DNA from: Catellatospora citrea
GTDB taxonomy: Bacteria > Actinomycetota > Actinomycetes > Mycobacteriales > Micromonosporaceae
Direction of reading: 5' to 3'
NCBI RefSeq assembly: GCF_003610235.1
Contig: NZ_RAPR01000001.1
Span: 5,890,001-5,954,000 of the forward strand
Length of the DNA: 64,000 bases
A program made the translations under genes and the position numbers. The notes below the pieces were generated by a model. It ran no database searches. It saw only the letters and a list, made by a program, of their open reading frames with translations, and had not been told where the DNA came from. This document shows positions 54,237 through 62,921 of this stretch, piece after piece; position 1 is the first letter of the stretch; the number at the start of each line of letters is the position of its first letter.

Positions 54237-54760
54237 CCGGGCAGCCGCGAAGCGTCTGGCGGGGCACCGCCGACGGCAGCCGCACGGCGATGATGATGCT
54301 GGTTGCGGCTGGCGCGTCATTCGGGGCCGCCGCTGTGCTGATCAGTGCCGTCGGGCCCCGTGTCGCGGTGCTCGCTGCTGCCTACGTGGTGACCGGCGCG
54401 GTGCTGGTGCTTTACGCGGCCCTCGTGCTCGTCCTGCGGGCGCTGACCTCCTGGCGGGTGGTGACCCGTATCGACTCGCAGGCGCTCCGGGTGGCCAGTT
54501 GGCCGTTGCCGTGGTACCGCACGACCGTTGCTGTCGACGCTGTCCATGCCGTGCAGACCGTTGAAGCCGGTCCGTCGCGCCACGACGTGCTCTGGTGGCT
54601 GCTGGCGCCCCGCGACGGCCGATACGTGGTGCGCCACGGGCCCGCGTTGCGTCTGGTGCTCGCTTCGGGGTGCACCATGACGGTCAGCGTCGACGGTGCC
54701 GATGAAGCCCTCGCCGCCTTCGGCGAACCGAAGGCGCACACCACCACCGGTCGCACGTGA
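54233..54760 (+). CDS. Two-helix membrane protein with PH-like tail
   Basis: 175 residues from a GTG that overlaps the previous stop. Two membrane helices (TAMMMLVAAGASFGAAAVLIS, VLAAAYVVTGAVLVLYAALVLVL) are followed by a soluble beta-rich domain (VVTRIDSQALRVASWPLPWYR, GPALRLVLASGCTMTVSVD) reminiscent of bacterial PH-like domains. It closes the three-gene operon. Confidence 0.6.
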   Translation: MTGQPRSVWRGTADGSRTAMMMLVAAGASFGAAAVLISAVGPRVAVLAAAYVVTGAVLVLYAALVLVLRALTSWRVVTRIDSQALRVASWPLPWYRTTVAVDAVHAVQTVEAGPSRHDVLWWLLAPRDGRYVVRHGPALRLVLASGCTMTVSVDGADEALAAFGEPKAHTTTGRT

Positions 54761-54869
54761 CTTAGCTGCGGCTACCAAGGACACCTGACGTATGCCGCCG
54801 CGTGCGCAGACGCGCCAGGACGAGATCAGGGCTGGCGGGCTCCGGGGTCTGCCCACGCCCCGCCTGGCG

Positions 54870-55673
54870 TCAGGGCAGCGGGTAGGTGGGCTGCATGCCC
54901 TCCAGCGCGGACGAGCACGGGCAGGTCCGCTCCGTGGGCAGGTTGGCGATGGTCGTGAGCAGGAGGGTGCGCATGCGTTCGGTGTTGTCTTTGAAGACGC
55001 GGAACACTTCGTCTTGGGTGACGCCGTGGTCGCCGTCGACGCCGGCGTCGTGGTCGGTGACCAGGGCGATGGCGGTGTAGCAGAGGGCGAGTTCGCGGGC
55101 GAGTGCGGCTTCGGGGGCTCCGGTCATGTTGATGACGGTGCCGCCGGCGGCGGTGTACCAGCGGGATTCGGCGCGGGTGGAGAAGCGTGGCCCGTCGATG
55201 ACGACCATCGTGCCCGTGCCGGTCAGTGGGAGGGCTGTCTGCTCGGCGGTGTCGGCGACGGCGCGGCGTCCGGCGGGGCAGTAGGGGTCGGCGAAGTTGA
55301 CGTGCACCGCGCCGGATGCGACGTAGGTGCGTTCGCGGCCGGTGGTGCGGTCGATGAGCTGGTCGGGCAGCACGAACGTGCCAGGGCCGAGGTCAGGGCG
55401 CAGTCCGCCGACCGCGCACGGGGCGAGGATCTGGCGTACGCCTAGCGAGCGCAGTGCCCACAGGTTGGCGCGGTAGGGGATGAGGTGCGGTGGGTGGCGG
55501 TGGTCGCGGCCGTGGCGGGGCAGGAACGCGACGCGCCGTCCGGCGACTTCGCCGACGGTGACGGTGTCCGACGGCGGCCCGTACGGGGTGTCGACCGGTA
55601 CCTCACGGGCGCCTTCGAGCAGGCTGTAGAGGCCGGAGCCGCCGATGACGGCGAGGTCGGCGGTGCTGGTCAT
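54870..55673 (-). CDS. mtnP: 5'-methylthioadenosine phosphorylase (MTAP/PNP family)
   Basis: A 267-residue nucleoside phosphorylase: GGSGLYSL, the phosphate-binding PRHGRDHRHPPHLIPYRANLW (here split), NMTGAPEAALARE and TDHDAG. MTAPs split 5'-methylthioadenosine into adenine and 5-methylthioribose-1-phosphate. It is the last gene of a six-gene minus-strand run of 4-nt overlaps. It could supply methylthio-sugar phosphate for the glycosylation genes upstream (inference). Confidence 0.92.
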   Translation of the reverse strand: MTSTADLAVIGGSGLYSLLEGAREVPVDTPYGPPSDTVTVGEVAGRRVAFLPRHGRDHRHPPHLIPYRANLWALRSLGVRQILAPCAVGGLRPDLGPGTFVLPDQLIDRTTGRERTYVASGAVHVNFADPYCPAGRRAVADTAEQTALPLTGTGTMVVIDGPRFSTRAESRWYTAAGGTVINMTGAPEAALARELALCYTAIALVTDHDAGVDGDHGVTQDEVFRVFKDNTERMRTLLLTTIANLPTERTCPCSSALEGMQPTYPLP

Positions 55674-56140
55674 AGGTGCTCCCTGGTGTTCGGATCGGTA
55701 GTGGACCGGTGGCGGCGCAGCGCGCGCACAGCGAGCAAGCCCGCGGTGACGAGCCAGATGACGGCCAGGCAGATGGCGTAGCCGCGGGGGTAGTCGCGGG
55801 GCAGTGCGGAGGGGTTGTCGGCGGTGCGGCCGAAGCCGAGCACGAGTGGCAGTGCCACGACGGTGAGCACGGCGGTGACGAACAGCGCCCCTTGCACGAC
55901 CGGCCGTGCCCATGCGGGCAGCCACCGGGTCAGCACCGCGCCGACGACGATCGCCGCCGGCAGGACCAGCAGGTCGTGGCCGAACAGCACAGTGATCGTG
56001 TAGCGGGCGTAGTTGGGCAGGTACACGCTGGGGTCGGTGAGCACGCCGATGATGCCGTACGCGGCGGCGAGCACACCGGCGGCGACGAGAAGGCGGCGTA
56101 TCCAGGTGGTCTGCCGGTCCGGGTGGCGGGTGGCGGTCAT
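55670..56140 (-). CDS. Small four-helix membrane protein, 156 aa
   Basis: About four hydrophobic segments (LLVAAGVLAAAYGIIGVL, LPAAIVVGAVLTRWL, VVQGALFVTAVLTVVALPLVLGF, GYAICLAVIWLVTAGLLAVRAL). It overlaps both neighbours by 4 nt. Family unknown. It could be an accessory subunit for the molybdopterin oxidoreductase just upstream. Confidence 0.7.
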   Translation of the reverse strand: MTATRHPDRQTTWIRRLLVAAGVLAAAYGIIGVLTDPSVYLPNYARYTITVLFGHDLLVLPAAIVVGAVLTRWLPAWARPVVQGALFVTAVLTVVALPLVLGFGRTADNPSALPRDYPRGYAICLAVIWLVTAGLLAVRALRRHRSTTDPNTREHL

Positions 56141-57300
56141 GGCTGCAGCACCTCGATCCGGGCGACCCATTTGGTCTGCAGGACGCCGGGCCGGTTGGGG
56201 GCGATGAGCCGGCACGGGTAGCCGTGGTCGAGGTCGAGTGGCTGCCCGGCGACGCGTAGTGCGAGCAGGGTGAGCGGGTCGGCGGCGTGCGGCGGGGCGA
56301 GGGTGGACACGCGGTAGAGGCTGTTCTGCTCCAGGGACGTGACGCGTACGCTCGCGGCCTCGGTGCCGCCGACTGCCGCGGCCAGGTCGCGGATGCGTAC
56401 GCCGCTCCAGGTGGCGGTGGCGCTCCAGCCTTCGACGCAGGTGATCGGCAGCTGCGCGGTGTGCTGGGCCAGCGCGCCGAGTTCGGCCAAACTGAGCCGC
56501 AGCGTGCGGGCCGGTCCGACGACTTCGAGGCGGTAGCCGGGGTCGGTGGCCGCGGCGGTGACTCCGGCGCTGGCCGCGGACTTGTTGACCGGCAGCCCCT
56601 GCGGCCCGACGCGCGGGTCGCGGGGGCCGAGCAGCGACAGCCCGGCCAGTGGCCGCAGGGTCTGGCCGATCGTCGCGACGGTGATCAGCCCGATGGCCGC
56701 ACCGACGGTGGTGAGTAGTCCGCGCCTGCTCATGCCCGTGGTCTGGGGTGTGGGGCGGTCGGGTGCGCGCAGTGCCCGGCGGATGATCGGCAGTTTGACC
56801 CCGATGTGGATGGCGAGCGCGCCGATGAGGATCCACGCGGTCCAGTAGTGGGCGGTGGTGAAGAAGAAGCTCATGGGGGAGTACCACAGGGCGATGTTGA
56901 GGATGCCGGTGGTGACCTGGAACAGCGCGGCGGCGACCAGGACGAACAGGCTGAGTCGTTCGACGGCGTGGACGGGGTCGCGGAACGGCGGCCAGCGGAA
57001 CAGCTTCGGGTAGACCGACCACAGTTTGGCGGCCAGCAGCGGCACGATCGCAAGGCCGGTGGCCACATGCAGACCTTGGGTGACGCGGTAGAGGTTGACC
57101 GGCCGTGACGGCCAGTAGAACCAGGCTGGCGGGTGCTGGATGGCGTGGCTGATGTATCCGGTGAGGAAGCACACGGCGACGGCGATGCCGAGGATGCGGC
57201 CCAGGCGGCTGGTCAGCTGGGGTGAGCGCAACCGCGAGGTGAACAGCCGGGACAGGTTTGCCGGGTACAGCCGGGTCAGCGGCTCAGGCACGCGAACCAT
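56137..57300 (-). CDS. Membrane molybdopterin oxidoreductase (sulfite-oxidase/MsrP-like) with cytochrome-b part
   Basis: 387 residues. The N-terminal half has membrane helices with His pairs of cytochrome b561 type (SHAIQHP, GLHVATGLAIVPLLA, TAHYWTAWILIGALAIHIGV). A Tat-like SRRGLLTTVGAAIGL follows. The C-terminal half is a sulfite-oxidase-type Mo-binding domain with the cofactor Cys in LPITCVEGWSATATWSG (about 285) and a HGYPCRLIAPN motif. It could oxidise or reduce sulfur compounds on the outer side, by analogy with MsrP/YedY. It overlaps the methyltransferase gene by 25 nt. Confidence 0.85.
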   Translation of the reverse strand: MVRVPEPLTRLYPANLSRLFTSRLRSPQLTSRLGRILGIAVAVCFLTGYISHAIQHPPAWFYWPSRPVNLYRVTQGLHVATGLAIVPLLAAKLWSVYPKLFRWPPFRDPVHAVERLSLFVLVAAALFQVTTGILNIALWYSPMSFFFTTAHYWTAWILIGALAIHIGVKLPIIRRALRAPDRPTPQTTGMSRRGLLTTVGAAIGLITVATIGQTLRPLAGLSLLGPRDPRVGPQGLPVNKSAASAGVTAAATDPGYRLEVVGPARTLRLSLAELGALAQHTAQLPITCVEGWSATATWSGVRIRDLAAAVGGTEAASVRVTSLEQNSLYRVSTLAPPHAADPLTLLALRVAGQPLDLDHGYPCRLIAPNRPGVLQTKWVARIEVLQP

Positions 57301-57920
57301 CGGTTCTCCTCCGTCCAGGTCTCGGCCACGCGCAGTCCCGCGTGTTCGGCCAGTGATGTGAGGTCGTCGGCACTGACGACGGCCCAGGCGAAGGGGTCGC
57401 TGGTGCGACGGTCGTCGGTGATCGCGACCCGGCCGCGCCAGCCGCGAGTGCCGGGAGCTTCGACCTCGGCGATGACAGTGCCGCCCGGTGCGAGCAGGTC
57501 GCGGCAGCGCGACAGCAGCCGGGCGGGGTCGCCGCCGATGCCGATGTTGCCGTCGGCGAGCAGCGCGTGCCGCCAGCTGCGGCCGCCGGGCAGCGGCGCG
57601 AACACGTCCTGGACGACGGCGTCGGCACCGCGAGCCTGAGCCAGGCGCACTGCCGCGGCGCTGACGTCGATGCCGAGGGCGGGCACGCCGCGGCGGGTCA
57701 GGGCTGCGGTGAGCCGGCCGGGACCGCAGCCGATGTCGAGGGTCGGGCCGGTGCAGCGGGCGAGCAGGGCGCTGTCGCCGGCGGTCGGGTCGCGCTGCCA
57801 GGCGGCGGTGTCGACGTGCCACAACAGTGTGCCGGTCGGGTCGACGAGTCGCAGGGCGCCGTCGCCGCCGCGGGCGGCCCGGTGCAGCGCCCCGGCGTAG
57901 ACCGTCAGGGCGCTGGTCAT
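57276..57920 (-). CDS. Class I SAM-dependent methyltransferase
   Basis: 214 residues with the SAM-binding DIGCGPGRLTAAL (motif I, near residue 62), GIDVSAAAV, DVFAPLP and LLADGNIGIGGDP. Substrate not shown. It lies inside the overlapping operon between DUF2064 and the molybdopterin oxidoreductase, so its target is probably linked to the same product. Confidence 0.88.
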   Translation of the reverse strand: MTSALTVYAGALHRAARGGDGALRLVDPTGTLLWHVDTAAWQRDPTAGDSALLARCTGPTLDIGCGPGRLTAALTRRGVPALGIDVSAAAVRLAQARGADAVVQDVFAPLPGGRSWRHALLADGNIGIGGDPARLLSRCRDLLAPGGTVIAEVEAPGTRGWRGRVAITDDRRTSDPFAWAVVSADDLTSLAEHAGLRVAETWTEENRWFACLSR

Positions 57921-58561
57921 CGGCGTGCCCCGTCGGGTGCGGGCAGGTGGGTGCCGACGGCGGCGGCGAAGCGGCCGCGCGGATGCGCGGCGGCTACGGC
58001 ATGGGCGTCGGCGGCGGTGTCGACGTCGCGCAACGTGTCCAGCCGGGCCACGCGCAAGCCGAGCCGGTGCAGGGCGGCCAGGGTGCGGGCACCGGTGTCG
58101 GCGGTGGACATCGGCACCGCGGCCAGGACGGCAGCGTGGGCCGGATCGCGCAGCGCGAGGATCCACCAGCCGCCGTCGTCGGCGAAGCCGAGCGCGGCGT
58201 CCGCGACGTCGAGGGCGTCGGCCGCAGCCGTCAGCAGGTGTGGGGTGAGCTGTGGGGTGTCCATGCCGACCAGCACCGTGGGCACGCCGGGCAGGGCGGT
58301 GTCGGTGTAGGCGTGGGCCAGGCGCTCGCCGAGGCCGTCGCCGCGCTGGGCGACCGCCGTCCAGCCGGGCGGGGTCGGGTGCTCGCCGTCGATGACGAGG
58401 ATGCGGTGGAGCGCGGGTGTCGCGGTGACCGCGGTGATGGTGTCGGCGAGCGCGGCGGCGGCGATGGCGGCGGCCTGCTGCGGTGTGCACGGCGGGCACA
58501 GGCGGGTCTTGACCCGGCCGGGGACCGGCGCTTTGGCGATGACCAGCAGTTGCGCGTTCAC
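57917..58561 (-). CDS. DUF2064 / TIGR04282-type glycosyltransferase-like protein
   Basis: 214 residues from a GTG. GT-A-like nucleotide-sugar fold: LLVIAKAPVPGRVKTRLCPP near the N-terminus, VLVGMDTPQLTPHLL and LGFADDGGWWILALRD. The Rv0540 type belongs here (as I recall). It overlaps the GT2 gene by 4 nt and the methyltransferase by 4 nt. A nucleotidyltransferase or sugar-activating role is plausible but untested. Confidence 0.88.
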   Translation of the reverse strand: MNAQLLVIAKAPVPGRVKTRLCPPCTPQQAAAIAAAALADTITAVTATPALHRILVIDGEHPTPPGWTAVAQRGDGLGERLAHAYTDTALPGVPTVLVGMDTPQLTPHLLTAAADALDVADAALGFADDGGWWILALRDPAHAAVLAAVPMSTADTGARTLAALHRLGLRVARLDTLRDVDTAADAHAVAAAHPRGRFAAAVGTHLPAPDGARR

Positions 58562-59211
58562 CGGGCGAGGACTTTCGACATGTCGCGTATCGCGCGGGCG
58601 GTGCCGAGCACGGTGCCGGTGACCTTCGACCGGGTGCCTTCGGCGCGGGGGGCGTAGGCGACGTCGACCTCACGCACCCGCCAGCCAGCGCGGGCTGCGG
58701 CGACGATCATTTCCAGGGGGTAGCCGAAGCGCCGGTCGGTCAGGTTCAGCGCGAGCAGCCTCTCGCGGCGCGCGGCGCGCATCGGGCCCAGGTCGTGGAT
58801 GGGCAGTCGCAGCCGGGTGCGCATCCGCCAGGCCAGCACCGCGTTGGCGAGCCGGGCGTGGGTCGGCCACGCCCCGGCGGTGTTCGGGCGGCGCCGGCCT
58901 AGGACCAGGTCGGCGGTGCCGTCGCGGACCGGGTCGGCGACCAGGGGCAGTTGGGCGAGGTCGAAGGAGCCGTCGGCGTCGGCGAAGCACACGACCTCGG
59001 AGGTGGCGGCCAGTAGCCCGGCGTGCGCGGCCGCCCCGAAGCCTCGCTGCGGCACGTGCACGACCAGGGCCCCGTGGGCCCGTGCGACGTGTGCTGAGCC
59101 GTCGGTGGAGCCGTTGTCAGCGACGATCGCGCGGTACCCGTCGGGCAGCCCGGCCAGCACCAGGGGCAGCGCAGCGGCCTCATCCAGGCACGGAAGCACG
59201 ACATCAATCAT
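58558..59211 (-). CDS. Family 2 glycosyltransferase (dolichyl-phosphate mannose synthase-like)
   Basis: 217 residues: VVLPCLDEAAALPLVLAGLP, ADNGSTDGSAHVARAHG, CFADADGSFD (DxD-like metal site) and LVLGRRRPN. There is no C-terminal membrane segment. Such enzymes move a sugar to polyprenyl phosphate. The gene type matches Rv0539 of the mycobacterial methylthioxylose region. It heads the six-gene operon and is divergent from the epimerase (114 bp between starts). Confidence 0.9.
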   Translation of the reverse strand: MIDVVLPCLDEAAALPLVLAGLPDGYRAIVADNGSTDGSAHVARAHGALVVHVPQRGFGAAAHAGLLAATSEVVCFADADGSFDLAQLPLVADPVRDGTADLVLGRRRPNTAGAWPTHARLANAVLAWRMRTRLRLPIHDLGPMRAARRERLLALNLTDRRFGYPLEMIVAAARAGWRVREVDVAYAPRAEGTRSKVTGTVLGTARAIRDMSKVLAR

Positions 59212-59325
59212 GATCTCGACACTAACGGCGACCGGGGGCCGAAATTCTTACGAACCGAAGATAGGTCATTACGAAGTACAAACGTCGCACCGTGACGGCT
59301 TGCGGGACGCCTAGGTTGTGAGTTC

Positions 59326-60381
59326 ATGCGAGTACTCATCACCGGCGGCGCGGGCTTCATCGGCGCCCATGTCACGCGCACCCTGGCCGACGCCGGCCAC
59401 GACGTGTCCGTGCTGGACTGCCTGCACCCCGCCGCGCACCGGACCGACAGCCACGTCGCCGACGTCGACGGCGTGCCGGTCCGCCACGGCGACGTGCGCG
59501 ACGCCGCCACCGTCGATGCCGCGCTGGCGGGCGTGGACGCCGTCGTGCACCAGGCCGCCATGGTCGGCATGGGCGTCGACCTGGCCGACCTGCCCGACTA
59601 CGTCAGCTGCAACGACCTGGGCACCGCTGTGCTGCTGGCCGCGATGGCCCGCCACCGCATCCCGCGGCTCGTCCTGGCCAGCTCCATGGTCGTCTACGGC
59701 GAAGGCGCCTACACCTGCGCCGAACACGGCCCGGCCCGCCCCGCCGCACGAGAGCTCGCCGACCTGGCCGTCGGGCAGTTCGAACCCCGCTGCCCGCGGT
59801 GCGCCCGGCCGCTGGAGCCCGGCGTCGTCGACGAGGACGACCGCCTCGACCCGCGCAGCGTCTACGCCGCCACGAAACTCGCCCAGGAACACCTGACCGC
59901 CGCGTGGGCCCGCGAGTCCGGCGCGACCGCGATCGCGCTGCGCTACCACAACGTGTACGGGCCCGGCATGCCCCGCGACACCCCGTACTCCGGCGTCGCG
60001 GCGATCTTCCGATCCGCCCTGGAACGCGGCGACGCCCCGCAGGTCTACGAAGACGGCTGCCAGCGACGCGACTTCGTCCACGTCACCGACGTCGCCGCCG
60101 CGAACCTCGCCGCCCTGAACGCCCTTGACGCCGACCGCGCACCGGGACTGCGCGCCTACAACATCGCCTCCGGCGATCCGCGGACCGTCGCCGACATGGC
60201 CGCCACCCTCGCCACGGCCATGCACGGCCCCGCCCCGGTGATCACCGGAGCGTTCCGGGCCGGCGACGTCCGCCACGTCGTCGCAACACCACGCCGCGCG
60301 AGCGACGAGCTCGGCTTCACCGCACAAGTGCCGTTCACGACCGGGCTCGCCGAGTTCGCGACCGCCCCGCTACGAGCCTGA
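59326..60381 (+). CDS. NAD-dependent nucleotide-sugar epimerase/dehydratase with Cys insert (GalE3-like)
   Basis: A 351-residue extended SDR: GGAGFIG at the N-terminus, YAATK catalytic pair, and an insert near residue 130-170 with CAEHGPARP and CPRCARPL, a possible zinc site of a subgroup found in actinobacteria. It resembles Rv0536 (galE3) in type and context. It may change ribose to xylose stereochemistry in an activated sugar (inference). The 60384 membrane gene follows after 2 bp. Confidence 0.9.
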   Translation: MRVLITGGAGFIGAHVTRTLADAGHDVSVLDCLHPAAHRTDSHVADVDGVPVRHGDVRDAATVDAALAGVDAVVHQAAMVGMGVDLADLPDYVSCNDLGTAVLLAAMARHRIPRLVLASSMVVYGEGAYTCAEHGPARPAARELADLAVGQFEPRCPRCARPLEPGVVDEDDRLDPRSVYAATKLAQEHLTAAWARESGATAIALRYHNVYGPGMPRDTPYSGVAAIFRSALERGDAPQVYEDGCQRRDFVHVTDVAAANLAALNALDADRAPGLRAYNIASGDPRTVADMAATLATAMHGPAPVITGAFRAGDVRHVVATPRRASDELGFTAQVPFTTGLAEFATAPLRA

Positions 60382-60383
60382 CC

Positions 60384-61772
60384 ATGCTCACCACGCAGGC
60401 CCAGCCACGCCAGGACAGCGCGGCGTTCCCGCGCGCCGACCGGATCACCACCGCGCTCGCCGCAGCACTCGTCATCGGCTCGATCACCGCCGGCCTGGTG
60501 CTGAACCTGACCGACACACCGGTGCAGGCCGAGGCCGCGCCGCTGTACGCGCTCTGGCAGCCACACCTCGGCCCCGGGACCCCCGCCGCGCTCGCCGTCG
60601 CGGCCGCCGTCATCCTGCACGGACCACGCCTCGCCGCGACATTGGCGTGGCGGCGGCTGCTCGCCGTGTCCTACGCCGCCGCCACACTGTGGACCTTCTC
60701 CCTAGCCATGATCGACGGCTGGCAGCGCGGCCTGGCCGGCCGGCTCACCGCCCAGGCGGAATACCTCACCGAGGTCGACGGCGTCACCGACATCCCCACG
60801 ATGCTGCGCGAGTTCACCGGCCGCATCCTCGACTACCAGCCCGACTCGTGGACCACCCACGTCTCCGGCCACCCACCAGGCGCCCTGCTCATGTTCGTCT
60901 GGCTCGACCGCATCGGCCTCGGCGGCGGCGGCCCCGCCGCGATCGCCTGCATCCTCGCCGGGGCGCTCGCCGCGCTCGCCGTGCCGGTCACGCTGCGGAC
61001 ACTGGGCCAGGAATCCGCAGCACGCACCGCCGTGCCGTTCGTGGTGCTGCTACCAGGCGCGGTATGGATCGGCGTCTCCGCCGACGGCCTGTTCGCCGGC
61101 CTCACCAGCACCGCGCTCGCCCTGCTCGCCATCGCGGTCACCACTGCCAGGCAGGGCACAGCCGCAGCATGCGGCCTCGGCGCAGGCGCGGTGCTGGCCT
61201 TCGGCTGCTACCTGTCCTACGGCCTGGTCCTCATCGCCCCACTGGCGCTCGCCGTCCTCGCCGTCGCTGCACGCCGGCACCCGGCCGGCTTGCGCGGGTG
61301 GCTACGGGCTGCAGGCCGCGCGCTGACGGCAGCGCTCATCGCGGCAGTGGCCGTCGTCGTGGCGTTCACGGCCGTAGGGTTCTGGTGGCTCGACGGCTAC
61401 CACCTCGTCGTGCAGCGCTACTACCAAGGCATCGCCTCCGAACGCGCCTACGACTACTGGGTATGGGCCAACCTCGCCGCGCTGCTCCTGTCCGCCGGAC
61501 CCGCCGCGGCGGTCATCGTCCGCCGGGTACTCGTCGCACTGCCGCGTGACCAGTCCGCATACGTGCTGCTGCCCGCCGCGGCGGCCCTGTCGATCGCCGC
61601 CGCCGACCTGTCCGGGCTCAGCAAAGCCGAGGTTGAACGGATCTGGCTGCCGTTCATCGTCTGGCTGCCCGTCGGCGCGCTGCTGCTACCGGCCGCGAGC
61701 CGACGCGGCTGGCTCATCGCCGGCGCGATCACCGCGCTGACCGTCAACCACCTGCTACTCACGATCTGGTGA
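60384..61772 (+). CDS. Polytopic glycosyltransferase-like membrane protein
   Basis: 462 residues with about 10-12 membrane helices, an early outer loop (AEAAPLYALWQPHLGPGTP) and a conserved loop with EFTGRILDYQPDSWTTHVSGHPPGALL. It ends in several helices and no soluble domain. The topology fits GT-C type enzymes that use polyprenyl-linked sugars, and the placement matches Rv0541c of M. tuberculosis. Catalytic acidic residues may be in the first outer loops. Confidence 0.8.
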   Translation: MLTTQAQPRQDSAAFPRADRITTALAAALVIGSITAGLVLNLTDTPVQAEAAPLYALWQPHLGPGTPAALAVAAAVILHGPRLAATLAWRRLLAVSYAAATLWTFSLAMIDGWQRGLAGRLTAQAEYLTEVDGVTDIPTMLREFTGRILDYQPDSWTTHVSGHPPGALLMFVWLDRIGLGGGGPAAIACILAGALAALAVPVTLRTLGQESAARTAVPFVVLLPGAVWIGVSADGLFAGLTSTALALLAIAVTTARQGTAAACGLGAGAVLAFGCYLSYGLVLIAPLALAVLAVAARRHPAGLRGWLRAAGRALTAALIAAVAVVVAFTAVGFWWLDGYHLVVQRYYQGIASERAYDYWVWANLAALLLSAGPAAAVIVRRVLVALPRDQSAYVLLPAAAALSIAAADLSGLSKAEVERIWLPFIVWLPVGALLLPAASRRGWLIAGAITALTVNHLLLTIW

Positions 61773-61806
61773 GGCGAGAGCCGCAGGCCGCCGCGCGGAC
61801 CTGCGC

Positions 61807-62853
61807 TCATGTTCCGGGCTCGGGCCAGCCCAGCAGCCGGGCGCCGAGCACGGCGGTGTGCAGGGTGAACCGTTGGGTGGGTTCGCCGGGGTGGTAGCCC
61901 GTGAGGGCGCGGATGCGGTCGAGGCGGTAGGTGACGGCGCGGACGCTGACGTGCAGGACGCGGGCGGCGGCGGTGTGGTTGCCCTGCTGCTCGAACAGCA
62001 CGGCCAGGGTCTCCAGCAGTGGTTCGGCTCCGCCACGGGCGCCGGTCAGCGGGCCTAGCACGGTGGTGACCAGGTCGGTGATGGCGTCGCGGTCGCGTAA
62101 CAGCACCGGGAACACCAGCAGGTCTGCGGCCTGCAGGACGGGCGTGGTGAACCCGAGCCGGTCGGCCAGGTCCAGGGCGTTGCGAGCCTCGTCCAGGGAG
62201 GTGGCGAGGCCGGGTAGCCCGCGGTGGGTGCGACCGACCGCGATCTGCCACCTGCCCGCGCCGAGATGGTGCAGCAGGTGGCGGGCGAGCTCGGCGGGCA
62301 CACCGCGTAGCCCGCCGGCGACGATGCAGACGAGTTCCTGTTCGCGCAGGCTGGTCAGGGTGTTGGCGGCACCGAAGCGGGCAGCCAGGGCGTCGTCGAT
62401 CGCGTGCGCGGCCGGATGACCCAGTCCCGGAGCGCGGGCCACGACGACGGTGTGCTGGCCGGACAGCCGCACGCCGTAGCGCTGGGCGCGTGCGGCGAGC
62501 CGGCCCGGGTCGGGGTGCGCGGCGAGCAGATCGTCGATGAAAGTGTCGCGGTCGTGCTCGCTGCGGCTCACCTCGTCGTGCTCGGCCTGGTGGTACCCGT
62601 CGACCGCGGCAACGGTCAACCTGCGCAGCGACCGCAACAGCAGGCCGCCGCGGTCGTGCGCGTCCGAAGTCGGCACGAGGTCCCAGCCGGCCTCGGCGGC
62701 GTGAAGGAACGCTTCGACGATGTCGGTGACGGTGAGGGACTCGGCGCCGGCGCGGGCCCCGAGCGCTGTCGCCGCCGCCTGGTGGTCGGCCGATGGCTCG
62801 CCGGTGAGCAAGCGCCGGCAGCCGTCGTGCAGCCAGGCGGGGGTGTCGGTCAT
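61807..62853 (-). CDS. PucR-type helix-turn-helix regulator
   Basis: 348 residues. The C-terminal HTH_30 domain (LFEQQGNHTAAARVLHVSVRAVTYRLDRIRALTGYHP) is typical of PucR/CdaR regulators. The central GGDEF-like or purine-sensing part is weakly defined. It is convergent with the 60384 gene and reads away from the ABC genes upstream on the same strand. Confidence 0.88.
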   Translation of the reverse strand: MTDTPAWLHDGCRRLLTGEPSADHQAAATALGARAGAESLTVTDIVEAFLHAAEAGWDLVPTSDAHDRGGLLLRSLRRLTVAAVDGYHQAEHDEVSRSEHDRDTFIDDLLAAHPDPGRLAARAQRYGVRLSGQHTVVVARAPGLGHPAAHAIDDALAARFGAANTLTSLREQELVCIVAGGLRGVPAELARHLLHHLGAGRWQIAVGRTHRGLPGLATSLDEARNALDLADRLGFTTPVLQAADLLVFPVLLRDRDAITDLVTTVLGPLTGARGGAEPLLETLAVLFEQQGNHTAAARVLHVSVRAVTYRLDRIRALTGYHPGEPTQRFTLHTAVLGARLLGWPEPGT

Positions 62854-62921
62854 CGTGGTCCTGTCTGGTGGGCGGGGCTGGCGGTGGCCGCAAGCGGGCG
62901 GCCACCACCAGCGGCTGCAGG

